A DNA stretch of 64,000 bases from Methanobacterium sp. (GTDB lineage Archaea > Methanobacteriota > Methanobacteria > Methanobacteriales > Methanobacteriaceae), in the NCBI GenBank assembly GCA_015661405.1, contig JACWMK010000005.1, positions 5,044-69,043 of the forward strand. Direction: 5' to 3'. Positions 55,383 through 63,603 of this stretch are shown piece by piece; position 1 is the first letter of the stretch, and every line of letters begins with the position of its first letter. The notes below the pieces were generated by a model, which saw only the letters and a list, made by a program, of their open reading frames with translations, did no database searches and was not told the origin of the DNA. The position numbers and the translations under genes are program-made.

Positions 55383-55711
55383 AATAATTTTAAATACATA
55401 TTTTTACCATTATCGAATTATTTTAGATAATTAGGGTTTCTTATCCACTAATTAATCTTTATTTTTTACACTTGAAATCAAGGTCTGTATTAAAAATTAG
55501 TATTTATTTAATACAATATTTTTTTCTGAAAAACGAGTAAATTAACTTTATTTTAATTAAATCAAAAATTTGAGATTAAACAAAACTTAAATAAAGTTAA
55601 ATATAGATTTCTTAGGTTTCCTAAAATTAAAATCTCCTATTTAAAATTTGTTTTAAAAATTAAAACAAAAAATACTTATTAGATTATAAAAATAGCAACA
55701 ATGGTGATACA
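55383..55711 (+). promoter_or_regulatory. Intergenic upstream of mtd
   Basis: 329 AT-rich bases. Contains an exact origin-type box on the minus strand (55464-55478). An AT-rich core (ATTAGATTATAAAAATAG, about 55678-55695) and RBS GGTGAT (55703-55708) precede mtd. The high-expression gene mtd should have a strong promoter here but I cannot fix the TATA box. Confidence 0.5.
55464..55478 (-). repeat. Isolated exact copy of the origin box
   Basis: TTTTACACTTGAAAT, the exact reverse complement of the 15-bp box repeated at oriC, here single and about 37 kb away. Confidence 0.75.
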
Positions 55712-56539
55712 ATGGTAGTAAAAATAGGAGTTATTAAATGCGGAAATTTAGGTACCTCTCCTGTCGTTGATTTAGTACTTGACGAGAGGGCAGATAGACC
55801 TAACATAGACGTTAGAGGTGTGAATTCTGGTGCAAAAATGAACCCAGAACAGATTGAAGCTGTAGTTCCAAAAATAGCAGACTTTGACCCTGACTTTGTC
55901 GTATTCATTAGTCCAAACCCTGGTGCACCAGGACCAGCAAGAGCAAGAGAACTTCTCTCAGAAATGGATGTTCCAGCTATAATAGTCGGTGATGCTCCGG
56001 GAATGGGTAAAAAAGATGAAATGGATGAACAAGGCTTAGGATACATTATTGTTCAAGGAGACCCTATGATCGGAGCAAGGAGAGAATTCCTAGACCCTAC
56101 TGAAATGGCGTCTTTCAACTCCGATGTTATAAAAGTACTAGCAGCAACCGGTGCTTACCGTGTTGTTCAAGAAACTTTAGACGGTGTAATAGCCGGTGCA
56201 GAAGCAGGATCTATTGAATTACCTAAAGTGGTAATTAGTACAGAAGTAGCTGTAAATGCAGCTGCCTTCAAAAACCCATATGCTAAAGCCAAAGCAATGG
56301 CAGCTTATGAAATAGCCGCAAAAGTGGCTGACATTGATATTAAAGGCTGTTTCATGACTAGAGAAATGGAAAAATATATACCAATCGTGGCATCTGCCCA
56401 TGAAATGATCTCCGCTGCTGCAAAACTTGCAACAGAAGCTCGTGAAATTGAAAAAGCCAATGATTCAGTTATGAGAAAACCACACGGTGGAAAAGGTCAG
56501 ACACTCTGGAAAACTGAATTAATGAAAAAACCAGAATAG
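55712..56539 (+). CDS. mtd: F420-dependent methylene-H4MPT dehydrogenase
   Basis: Methanogenesis from CO2: reversible reduction of methenyl-H4MPT to methylene-H4MPT with F420H2. VVKIGVIKCGNLGTSPVVDLVLDERADR opening, FISPNPGAPGPARARELL, VGDAPGMGKKDEMDEQGLGYI and GAEAGSIELPKVVI are family signatures. 275 residues, full length. Codon use is more regular and G/C-rich at third positions than neighbours, as in highly expressed genes. Ends before a clear stem-loop plus T-tract. Confidence 0.97.
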   Translation: MVVKIGVIKCGNLGTSPVVDLVLDERADRPNIDVRGVNSGAKMNPEQIEAVVPKIADFDPDFVVFISPNPGAPGPARARELLSEMDVPAIIVGDAPGMGKKDEMDEQGLGYIIVQGDPMIGARREFLDPTEMASFNSDVIKVLAATGAYRVVQETLDGVIAGAEAGSIELPKVVISTEVAVNAAAFKNPYAKAKAMAAYEIAAKVADIDIKGCFMTREMEKYIPIVASAHEMISAAAKLATEAREIEKANDSVMRKPHGGKGQTLWKTELMKKPE

Positions 56540-56552
56540 ATATATATTTAAC

Positions 56553-56590
56553 GCGGTCCTAATTGGACTGCAAATTTTTTATTTTTTTTA
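56553..56590 (+). terminator. Stem-loop and T-tract after mtd
   Basis: GCGGTCC-TAATT-GGACTGC forms a 7-bp stem (one G-T pair) at 56553-56571, followed by T-rich sequence to about 56590. Clearest terminator-like element of the window. Confidence 0.7.
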
Positions 56591-56737
56591 AATATTTTCA
56601 CTATTAAAATTAAAATTTAACAATTTTAATCTAAAATTAATTTTTATCATTCTAAAATTATATGTTTAAAATTTAATTTTTAACTTATTAATATAATATT
56701 AAATTTTATTATATATTTTCCATTTATAGGTAGTATT

Positions 56738-57937
56738 ATGGATAAAGAAACAAGTATAGCTAAATTAGTGGAAAGATTCACAAAAGCAGCTAGTATGCAA
56801 AGATGGAATGATCATATACGGCCTGTTGAGTTAACTGAGCTAGATAAACAAGCTCATAAAATGGTAATTGCATATGTGCTTGCTAAGCTAGAAGAAGATC
56901 GTGGAGAAATCATAGATTGGAAAACTCTTATTGAAGGTGGCATATTCGAGTTTCTACAAAGAGTTATATTAACTGATATTAAAGCTCCAGTTTTTCATAA
57001 AATGAGGGAAGATAAAGTTGTAAGAAATAAACTAGATCAACATGTTTTTAATGAGTTAGAAAATGATATTAATGGATTAAATCCTCAGTTTATAATTAAT
57101 TTTAAGAAATATTTTTCTAAGTCACCAAAGAATATTGAAAGAAGAATTCTAAGGGCAGCTCATTATCTAGCTACTAATTGGGAATTTAAGATAATTTATC
57201 ATACTGCACCTTTTATTTATGGTATTGAGGAAACTAAGGAGAATATTGAAAACCAGATTGAAGATCATTATGATCTCATAGGTGTTCAGAAGATTTCATT
57301 AGGTAAGAAATCTTTTGGATTTGTAGATCTATGTGGACAACTTAGATTCCAGAAGAGATGGGCTCATTCACCTAGAATCCCTGAAACTTCTGTATTAGGG
57401 CATATGTTAATCGTTGCCATTGCCTCTTATTTATGCACCATGGAAATGAATGGTAAACCTTGTGAAAAACGATTCTATAATAATTATTATGGAGGTTTAT
57501 TCCATGATCTTCCTGAGGTGTTGACTAAGGATATTATTTCCCCTATAAAAAAAGTACCTAACTTAGATGAGTTAATTAAAGAATATGAATACCAGAAAAT
57601 GAAAGAAAAATTATTACCATTATTACCAAAGCCATGGCATGATGAAATGCGGTATTTCACTGAGAATGAATTCGAAAATAAAATTATTGAAGATAATGAA
57701 ATTAGAATAGTTCCAATAATTGAAGAGAGGTATAATAAAGACTTTTTCTCTCCAATGGATGGGAATATTATTAAGGCTTGTGATAAATTTTCAGCATTTA
57801 TAGAAGCTTCATTATCAATAAAACATGGAATAAAATCTGAAGAATTAATTAAAGGTAAAAAGAATATACATAAAGATTATAAACATAAAAAAGTTAATGG
57901 ATTAGATTTTGGAAAAATATTTGAAATTTCTTATTAA
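56738..57937 (+). CDS. HD-domain phosphohydrolase, YfbR-like
   Basis: 399 residues. The N-terminal half includes RWNDHIRPVELTELDKQAHKMVIAYVLAKLEE. Residues 225-270 carry GHMLIVAIASYLC and YYGGLFHDLPEVLTKDIISPIKK; the HDLPEVLT.DI..P.K block is that of YfbR-type 5'-deoxynucleotidases (HD and following Glu/Asp). C-terminal region has ACDKFSAFIEASLSI, the second metal Asp. It is longer than YfbR itself (about 200). Substrate, perhaps a deoxynucleotide, is inferred. Convergent with hisB across 15 bases. Confidence 0.85.
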   Translation: MDKETSIAKLVERFTKAASMQRWNDHIRPVELTELDKQAHKMVIAYVLAKLEEDRGEIIDWKTLIEGGIFEFLQRVILTDIKAPVFHKMREDKVVRNKLDQHVFNELENDINGLNPQFIINFKKYFSKSPKNIERRILRAAHYLATNWEFKIIYHTAPFIYGIEETKENIENQIEDHYDLIGVQKISLGKKSFGFVDLCGQLRFQKRWAHSPRIPETSVLGHMLIVAIASYLCTMEMNGKPCEKRFYNNYYGGLFHDLPEVLTKDIISPIKKVPNLDELIKEYEYQKMKEKLLPLLPKPWHDEMRYFTENEFENKIIEDNEIRIVPIIEERYNKDFFSPMDGNIIKACDKFSAFIEASLSIKHGIKSEELIKGKKNIHKDYKHKKVNGLDFGKIFEISY

Positions 57938-57952
57938 TTGATTAAGAAATTT

Positions 57953-58531
57953 TTAGATTACTCCTTTAGTGCTAGGTATTATATCATGTTCTATTCGAGA
58001 TGCATCTTTTAATGCTGTGGCAAATGCTTTAAATAAAGCTTCTATTTTGTGATGATCGTTTTCACCTTCTACTTTAGCATTTATGTTTATATTCCCTGTG
58101 GAAGCAAATGATTCAAAGAAGTGTTGCACATTTTCAGTACTAAGATCTCCAACTTTTGCTTTATTAAACATTAAATTCAAGACAGTATAACTCCTACCAC
58201 CTATATCTAAAGCTACAGTTGCTAAGGCATCATCCATAGGAACTATAGAGTGAGCCATTCTCTTAATTCCTCTTTTATCTCCTAAAGATTCTTTAAATGC
58301 TTCCCCTAAAGTTATTCCCACATCTTCGACTGTGTGGTGATCATCTACATTGATATCTCCTTTAGCAGTAATTTCTAAATCAAATAATCCATGTTTGGCG
58401 AATGATTCTAACATATGATCAAAAAATTCAATTCCAGTATTTATTTGGGATTGACCTTTACCATCTAGATCGAATGAGATTTGAATATTTGTTTCATTTG
58501 TTTTCCTTTGCAATATTTTCTTTCGATTCAT
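57953..58531 (-). CDS. hisB: Imidazoleglycerol-phosphate dehydratase
   Basis: Manganese enzyme of histidine synthesis. [18 protein letters not shown] opening, [41 protein letters not shown], and [22 protein letters not shown] hold the metal His clusters. About 192 residues, monofunctional (no phosphatase). The start lies inside the ferredoxin gene: ATGs at 58540, 58537 and 58531 are possible; AAGAG is best spaced for 58531. It overlaps the ferredoxin 3' end by about 38 bases, so the two are coupled. Confidence 0.93.
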   Translation of the reverse strand: MNRKKILQRKTNETNIQISFDLDGKGQSQINTGIEFFDHMLESFAKHGLFDLEITAKGDINVDDHHTVEDVGITLGEAFKESLGDKRGIKRMAHSIVPMDDALATVALDIGGRSYTVLNLMFNKAKVGDLSTENVQHFFESFASTGNININAKVEGENDHHKIEALFKAFATALKDASRIEHDIIPSTKGVI

Positions 58532-58721
58532 CTTCATCATCTCTTATTACTTTTATGGCACCTTGAGGACATTTTGAGGCACATATTGTACATACATGAC
58601 AGTATCTTAGGTTAGTGGCTTCAGCCTTATCATTGATTTTCCATATTTTAGGTCCTTTAGGGCAGGCTTCTCGACATATGCCACAGCCTGTACATTTTTC
58701 TTTATCAACTTCAATTCTCAT
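58494..58721 (-). CDS. 2[4Fe-4S] ferredoxin
   Basis: 75 residues. Two clusters: [14 protein letters not shown] (CxxCxxCxxxCP) and [14 protein letters not shown] (CxxCxxCxxxCP). The C-terminal tail is acidic then basic ([14 protein letters not shown]), beyond the usual domain end, and encodes the start of hisB in another frame. RBS GGAGA upstream, next to repeat cluster C. Small electron carrier; partner unknown. Confidence 0.9.
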   Translation of the reverse strand: MRIEVDKEKCTGCGICREACPKGPKIWKINDKAEATNLRYCHVCTICASKCPQGAIKVIRDDEDESKENIAKENK

Positions 58722-58735
58722 AAAAAAAATTTCTC

Positions 58736-58770
58736 CTTATAACTTATAACTTTTAAGTTATAATTTATAA
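58736..58770. repeat. AACTTATAA repeat cluster C1
   Basis: CTTATAACTTATAAC followed by TTTTAAGTTATAATTTATAA directly before the ferredoxin gene. ATAACTTTTAAGTTAT is a perfect palindrome. The cluster touches the ferredoxin RBS. Confidence 0.65.
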
Positions 58771-58827
58771 AAATATTTTTATAATTTATAGCTTGATGAA
58801 TCATTAAAGCTAATATTTAGCTTAATT

Positions 58828-58886
58828 ACTTATAACTTCTAACTTAAAACATATAACTTATAACATAATACTTATAACTTATAACT
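58828..58886. repeat. AACTTATAA repeat cluster C2
   Basis: ACTTATAACTTCTAACTTAA, then AACATATAACTTATAACATA, then ATACTTATAACTTATAACT. Lies just downstream of the ModE-like gene. At least five ACTTATAAC-like words. Confidence 0.65.
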
Positions 58887-58900
58887 AAAAATCATAAAGA

Positions 58901-59596
58901 TCAAAGTTTAATCATTGGAATAGACGCCGCTTTAAAACCAATAAAAACCTTTTTACCAAGATTTAAATCAAGTTTATCCCTAGAATACTCAGTAATATCC
59001 GCCAACATATTAATTCCATCATCCAACATTACCGTAAGTCTGACCATCTCATTTTTAAATTTCATCTCAATAATTTTTCCTTCAAATATATTTCTAACAC
59101 TAGACTCCTGGAGTTCTAACATTATAAATATCTCATCAGGGCTAACTAATAATAAAACATCATCATCAACTTTTAAATCTTCAATTATAGGGAGCATTAC
59201 CCTAATATTATTTATTCGGATATTTATAACCCGATTCTTATCATCAATATCTTCTACATAACCTTCTAACTCATTCACGTCTAAATGCTTCTCCATAATA
59301 CTTTTAAACTTTGAATATTCCTTTATAACCATCTTACCAATGCTAGTGAGTTGGCTTCCACCACCACCACCGGCACCACCCCGTTGAGTAACCACAACCT
59401 TAGAACCAAGCTGATTTTCTAGTATCTCAATATATTTAAGAGCAGTCCTATAAGGAAGACCAGTTTTTTTAGTTGCTTTAGCAATGGATCCATAATCTTT
59501 AATACCCTTCAAAAGCAGGAACTTTTTGTAGTCCAACATTATAGATTTCTTTCCAATCTCCAGCTGATATTCGGGGTTTTTAATTGAACCACTCAT
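58901..59596 (-). CDS. ModE-family molybdate/tungstate-responsive regulator
   Basis: 231 residues. N-terminal winged helix: LLLKGIKDYGSIAKATKKTGLPYRTALKYIEILENQLGSKVVVTQRGGAGGGGGSQLTSIGKMVI is the ModE LysR-like HTH with its Gly-rich wing. C-terminal part has two TOBE-like oxyanion-binding segments (VINIRINNIRVMLPI...VLLLVSPDEIFIML and IRNIFEGKIIEMKFKNEMVRLTVML). In methanogens such proteins control molybdenum/tungsten uptake and formylmethanofuran dehydrogenases. No transporter lies next to it here. RBS GGAGTG upstream. Confidence 0.88.
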   Translation of the reverse strand: MSGSIKNPEYQLEIGKKSIMLDYKKFLLLKGIKDYGSIAKATKKTGLPYRTALKYIEILENQLGSKVVVTQRGGAGGGGGSQLTSIGKMVIKEYSKFKSIMEKHLDVNELEGYVEDIDDKNRVINIRINNIRVMLPIIEDLKVDDDVLLLVSPDEIFIMLELQESSVRNIFEGKIIEMKFKNEMVRLTVMLDDGINMLADITEYSRDKLDLNLGKKVFIGFKAASIPMIKL

Positions 59597-59703
59597 AAAT
59601 TTAACACTCCAATATAAAAATTGAATTTAAAAAACTTAAATATTCAAGTGATAGGAATATATTCATTTATTTTTTATAAATAATATTTACAATAAGTATA
59701 TTA

Positions 59704-60309
59704 CTACTTAACATTATCATCCATTATCAGTTCAAAATTATCGAGAAATGCAGCAAATCTTTTCACAGTCTTCCTTAAACTTCTAAATCCTTCCTCATCC
59801 TCTTTAACTCCATCTAAAGTATCCTTAGACCAGAAATTAGCCCCTAAATTAGCTCCAAAAGCACCTCCACTCACCGGAATAGCTCCCGTCAAAATGTAAA
59901 ACGTCATTATTTGCTGAATAGCCAGTTCCTGTCCACCAATTCGATCTCCACCTACAGCTATAGCCATACCTACTTTGTAACGCATAAAATCGAAGTCCAC
60001 AGCTCCCAATGCCCTGCAACGATCCATAACTGCCTTTAATTGGGCACTCAAACCACCATTGTACACGGGGGTGGCCATTATTAAGCCTTTAGCATCACTC
60101 ATTAAAGGATAAATATCATACATATCATCTTTCATTATGCACTCACCTTCACGAATGCAATAATCACAATTTCTACAAGGACTAATGTCTTTACCACGTA
60201 AACTGTAAAATTCAGTTTCAAAGTTCCGCTCTTCTAACATATTTAAAGCTTCCCTTAACACGTAATCTGTGGCTTGTTTCCTTGGACTTCCACTTATACC
60301 CAGTATCAC
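59704..60309 (-). CDS. NADPH-dependent FMN reductase / iron-sulfur flavoprotein
   Basis: 201 residues, flavodoxin-like. MILGISGSPRKQATDYVL (FMN phosphate site), CRNCDYCIREGECIMKDDMYDIY (compact cluster motif with CxxCxxC then Cys) and ATPVYNGGLSAQLKAVMDRCRALG are diagnostic of the Isf family. Likely an electron carrier in oxygen or peroxide protection, as proposed for methanogen Isf. GTG start at 60309, with GAGGATG upstream. Confidence 0.9.
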   Translation of the reverse strand: MILGISGSPRKQATDYVLREALNMLEERNFETEFYSLRGKDISPCRNCDYCIREGECIMKDDMYDIYPLMSDAKGLIMATPVYNGGLSAQLKAVMDRCRALGAVDFDFMRYKVGMAIAVGGDRIGGQELAIQQIMTFYILTGAIPVSGGAFGANLGANFWSKDTLDGVKEDEEGFRSLRKTVKRFAAFLDNFELIMDDNVK

Positions 60310-60452
60310 TTTTTTACATCCTCACATTTTTTACAAAACAACACTAGAACTATATTTAGATTAGTATTTAAGAAATAATAAAATTTTCCTATAAAAAAAA
60401 TTTAAAAAAAATAGTTGGAAGAGTAGATCAAAATTAATTTACTCCTAAAATT

Positions 60453-61682
60453 TTATTTAAGTTCTAAAGGTTCATCCTCTTCCAAGGCTAATCTCATAGT
60501 ATCTGGATCCTGTGGCATATATTTAAGGAAATCATCTGCAGCACGTCTCACATCTCTTGAACCAATAATATAACGTCCAACAACTATAATATCCGCTCCA
60601 CTTCCTAATGCCTGATCCATTTTATCGGGAGTTATACCCCCAGCAACAGCCACTAATTTACCTTTACCAAGTATCTCTTTAATCTCCTTAATATTGCCCC
60701 ATTCAGTAATTTCACCAAGTTCTTCACCTTTCTCGGTTTTAAAAGTTTCTAAATCTACATTACGATGTAATAAAACAATATCAGGTTTATAATTAAGACT
60801 TTTCAATTTCTCAACAAAATTATCAACATTCATCATATCCAAAATAGAGTAAATTCCCTGTTTAGATGCTTCATGAATAGCTTTCTGGATGGACTCCAAA
60901 GTACCTAAACCAGATATAGCAACCGCATCTGCAGTTTCATCTGCAGCAATCTTAACTTCTATTCGACCCACATCTAATGTTTTAAGATCAGCAATGATGA
61001 ATGCATCTCTACGCAGTTCACGAATCTTACCTATAATACCCACACCAAACTTCTTAACTAATGGTGTACCGGCTTCTATAAGTATTCTCTCTCGGTTTGG
61101 TAAATCATCAATTATACGTTCCATCTGATCAATATTATCTAGATCCAACGCCACCTGCAAGTAAGGTGGATTCCATAATTTAACTACTTTAAAGCCCATT
61201 ATAGGATGAGTGCCCCTATCTTTTTCAGCGAGTATCTTCTTCATAGATGGATAATCATTCAATGCTCTTTTTATAGCTAATTTAGTAGCCCCATAATTAT
61301 ACTGGTAAATCTTACGGTAATCTTTAGCCTCAGGATGTATAAATACACTGACTAAAATCACCATACTCTCAGCTTCATTCTCATCAATAAGACCTTCAGC
61401 CACAGCATCAGCCACAGCACGACCCACAGCAGTCTGCGCAGGACCGAATATTTTATCAGCATCCACCAAACCACTTACTGTCACCTTTGGTATAATTAAA
61501 GTAGCAGGCTTAGTCATCAAATTAGGTCTAATAACAGTCAAAAGTGGAGTATGCCCAATAGAGAGACCAGTCATATTCTCCACAAAAGCCGCACCAACAG
61601 GACCATCCTTATCACCAATAACTAAATCAATATGAGCAATTTCATTACCATCACCAATTAAAGCTTCCCCAATCTTATACAT
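60453..61682 (-). CDS. fae-hps: Fae-Hps bifunctional enzyme
   Basis: Fusion: residues 1-165 formaldehyde-activating enzyme ([53 protein letters not shown]), joining formaldehyde with H4MPT; residues 175-409 3-hexulose-6-phosphate synthase ([90 protein letters not shown]). In archaea without the oxidative pentose pathway the Hps part works backwards to give ribulose phosphate, and Fae captures the formaldehyde. RBS GGAGG. Strong. Confidence 0.96.
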   Translation of the reverse strand: MYKIGEALIGDGNEIAHIDLVIGDKDGPVGAAFVENMTGLSIGHTPLLTVIRPNLMTKPATLIIPKVTVSGLVDADKIFGPAQTAVGRAVADAVAEGLIDENEAESMVILVSVFIHPEAKDYRKIYQYNYGATKLAIKRALNDYPSMKKILAEKDRGTHPIMGFKVVKLWNPPYLQVALDLDNIDQMERIIDDLPNRERILIEAGTPLVKKFGVGIIGKIRELRRDAFIIADLKTLDVGRIEVKIAADETADAVAISGLGTLESIQKAIHEASKQGIYSILDMMNVDNFVEKLKSLNYKPDIVLLHRNVDLETFKTEKGEELGEITEWGNIKEIKEILGKGKLVAVAGGITPDKMDQALGSGADIIVVGRYIIGSRDVRRAADDFLKYMPQDPDTMRLALEEDEPLELK

Positions 61683-61936
61683 TCTTATTATCCTCCAAAA
61701 TATAGCTAATTAGAATCATAAATATATAATCTTTATAAAATCAGCAATATAAATAAATTACTCCAAAAATTAATTATAAAAAAAAGTTTATTTGATTATC
61801 AAGATCAATTTTTTTTTTAAATTCGATAAAATTAACTTTTTTATTTAAAAATAATCATATTTAAAAAAAAGTAGTTATGAGTCAGAATAAAAAAAAATTC
61901 TTGACTCATTTTTAATAAAATCTATTTATTCTCTAT

Positions 61937-63163
61937 TTAGAATACTGCGTTTACAGATTCAAGCAATTCTAGGGCATTCACATACAATACTTGTGCATAA
62001 TTAACTTGATTCAAGTAATTCTCGAAAATTAATGTAGGTATTCCCTTCTCAGCTATAGGTATTGTTACAACTGGTGGACTTGTAGAGTCAGCAGATGGAA
62101 TATTATGGTACACTAAAGTTCCGTTCGTATATTTAGAGCTAATTATTTCGTTAGCTAATTTTAAAGATTTTGCATCAAGATCCGGTGCCATAAGGAAGTC
62201 AGTAATTGGTTCTCCTGCTGCATTCAAGTATCCTGTAAGTCCTCGATTTCCATGGTCATCAATAACTAACTTGTAAGAAGTGTTAATGTTAGGTACTACA
62301 TACATAGCAGCAAGATCTTGACCCCAAGCTCTACCTTGACTGTAGTTAGTTCCATTATAAACCACAACTGCGTAAACTGTAATTTGTATGTTTTTCAAAG
62401 ATTTATCTAAAGCTTCTATAGCATTTAACATCGCTATATGTGCCTGTACTTCTTGAGGATCAACACCTATGATAACTGCTACTTTATTTGTACCTGTACC
62501 AAAAGCCCCCATTTTTACAACATACCCATATGAAGTTTGACCTAGAAGTGTTTCATTATATTTAGCTGTACCGTTTAATTGTCCTGAGGGACCATAAGAT
62601 GAGGGGTTAAGTGTAGTTTGTGTCCAAGAATTAACAGAAACATAGTTAGGTAGTCTATCATATGTTTTGTAGAAATTCATGATATCACTGTACATGTAAA
62701 TCAGTGACTGATACTTCATGTTTCCTAAAGAAGTTGAAACGTAATTAGGTAATCTACCATTTGCAGCGATAAATGCGGTAATATTTTCCGCCATTTTTAG
62801 ATACTCTGATTTATATATGTTTCCACTAGTCACGTTTTCAATAGGATTTGGAGAAGTTGAAACATTTCTAAGAATTATAGGACTTATTTTACTGCTATTC
62901 ACGTTTTGAGTAGCAGTGGTTAGTAAGTATAAGTATTGTGAGGGAGTCACTTGTTTATTACCTACAGTAACATTGTTGGGTAGACTATGAGTTTTGTTTA
63001 CATAAGATATCACAACTCCTGCTGATTGACTGATTTGACTTATGTTAAAACTAGTTGAATTAGTTGAATTAGTTGAATTAGTTGAATTAGCCGCTGCTGA
63101 TGCTCCTATGCTTAAAAACATGAGCATAGCTATCAAAACGGGTAAAACCTTTTTAATAATCAA
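61937..63163 (-). CDS. Secreted protein with pseudomurein-binding repeats and a peptidase-like C-terminal domain
   Basis: 408 residues. Signal peptide (1-25, ending SAAA), NST repeats (26-38), then two or three pseudomurein-binding repeats: ISQSAGVVISYVNKTHSLPNNVTVGNKQVTPSQYLYLLTTA and LKMAENITAFIAANGRLPNYVST...; C-terminal 190 residues contain VAVIIGVDPQEVQAHIAML, YVVPNINT, IDDHGNRG and FENYL, a pattern recalling M14/AstE carboxypeptidases with the first His replaced by Asp. TTG start with GGAGG upstream. Acts at the pseudomurein wall; enzyme activity is doubtful. Confidence 0.8.
   Translation of the reverse strand: MIIKKVLPVLIAMLMFLSIGASAAANSTNSTNSTNSTSFNISQISQSAGVVISYVNKTHSLPNNVTVGNKQVTPSQYLYLLTTATQNVNSSKISPIILRNVSTSPNPIENVTSGNIYKSEYLKMAENITAFIAANGRLPNYVSTSLGNMKYQSLIYMYSDIMNFYKTYDRLPNYVSVNSWTQTTLNPSSYGPSGQLNGTAKYNETLLGQTSYGYVVKMGAFGTGTNKVAVIIGVDPQEVQAHIAMLNAIEALDKSLKNIQITVYAVVVYNGTNYSQGRAWGQDLAAMYVVPNINTSYKLVIDDHGNRGLTGYLNAAGEPITDFLMAPDLDAKSLKLANEIISSKYTNGTLVYHNIPSADSTSPPVVTIPIAEKGIPTLIFENYLNQVNYAQVLYVNALELLESVNAVF
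63053..63088. repeat. Four tandem 9-bp units in the PMBR protein gene
   Basis: AGTTGAATT repeated four times exactly; on the coding strand it gives Asn-Ser-Thr repeats directly after the signal peptide, a row of sequons. Confidence 0.85.
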
Positions 63164-63186
63164 TTATATCGCCTCCAAAAATATTA

Positions 63187-63603
63187 TTATGTTTGTCCTG
63201 TTGAATGTGGACCAGTTGGTCCATAACCACTACTACCTATAGGTGGTAAGTTAGTGTTACTTCCACTACTACTGCTTCCGCTATTAGTGTTACTTCCACT
63301 ACTACTGCTTCCGCCATTAGTATTGCTTCCACTACTACTGCTTCCGCCATTAGTATTGCTTCCACTACTACTGCTTCCGCCATTAGTATTGCTTCCACTA
63401 CTACTGCTTCCACTTCCACTACTTGCATTGTTGGAGCTTGGATTTGTAGCGCCGGAATTATTAGAGACATTAGTTGTGTTATTAGTAGTTGCAGTTAAAT
63501 TTAGGGTAGGGTTATGGTTTGTAATATCACTAATAGCCCAAACACCTGCTGCTCCTACTGCAACTATTATTATTAATAATAATAAGCCTGCGTTTTGTTT
63601 CAT
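63187..63603 (-). CDS. Membrane-anchored Ser/Gly/Asn-rich repeat protein
   Basis: About 138 residues. A hydrophobic anchor (KQNAGLLLLIIIVAVGAAGVW) is followed by an N-x-S/T-rich stretch and five 11-residue repeats of the type GSSSSGSNTNG, then a short tail (LPPIGSSGYGPTGPHSTGQT). Looks like an extended, probably glycosylated stalk. GTG 63612 lies in the RBS GGTGAT; ATG 63603 follows. Directly upstream of the PMBR protein gene (23-base gap), so the two are likely co-expressed surface proteins. Confidence 0.75.
   Translation of the reverse strand: MKQNAGLLLLIIIVAVGAAGVWAISDITNHNPTLNLTATTNNTTNVSNNSGATNPSSNNASSGSGSSSSGSNTNGGSSSSGSNTNGGSSSSGSNTNGGSSSSGSNTNSGSSSSGSNTNLPPIGSSGYGPTGPHSTGQT
63251..63415. 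repeat. 33-bp tandem repeat (five units) within the Ser-rich gene
   Basis: Units begin at 63251, 63284, 63317, 63350 and 63383 with TTAGT(A/G)TTRCTTCCACTACT; the last is shorter. Multiples of three, so length changes keep the frame. Confidence 0.9.
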
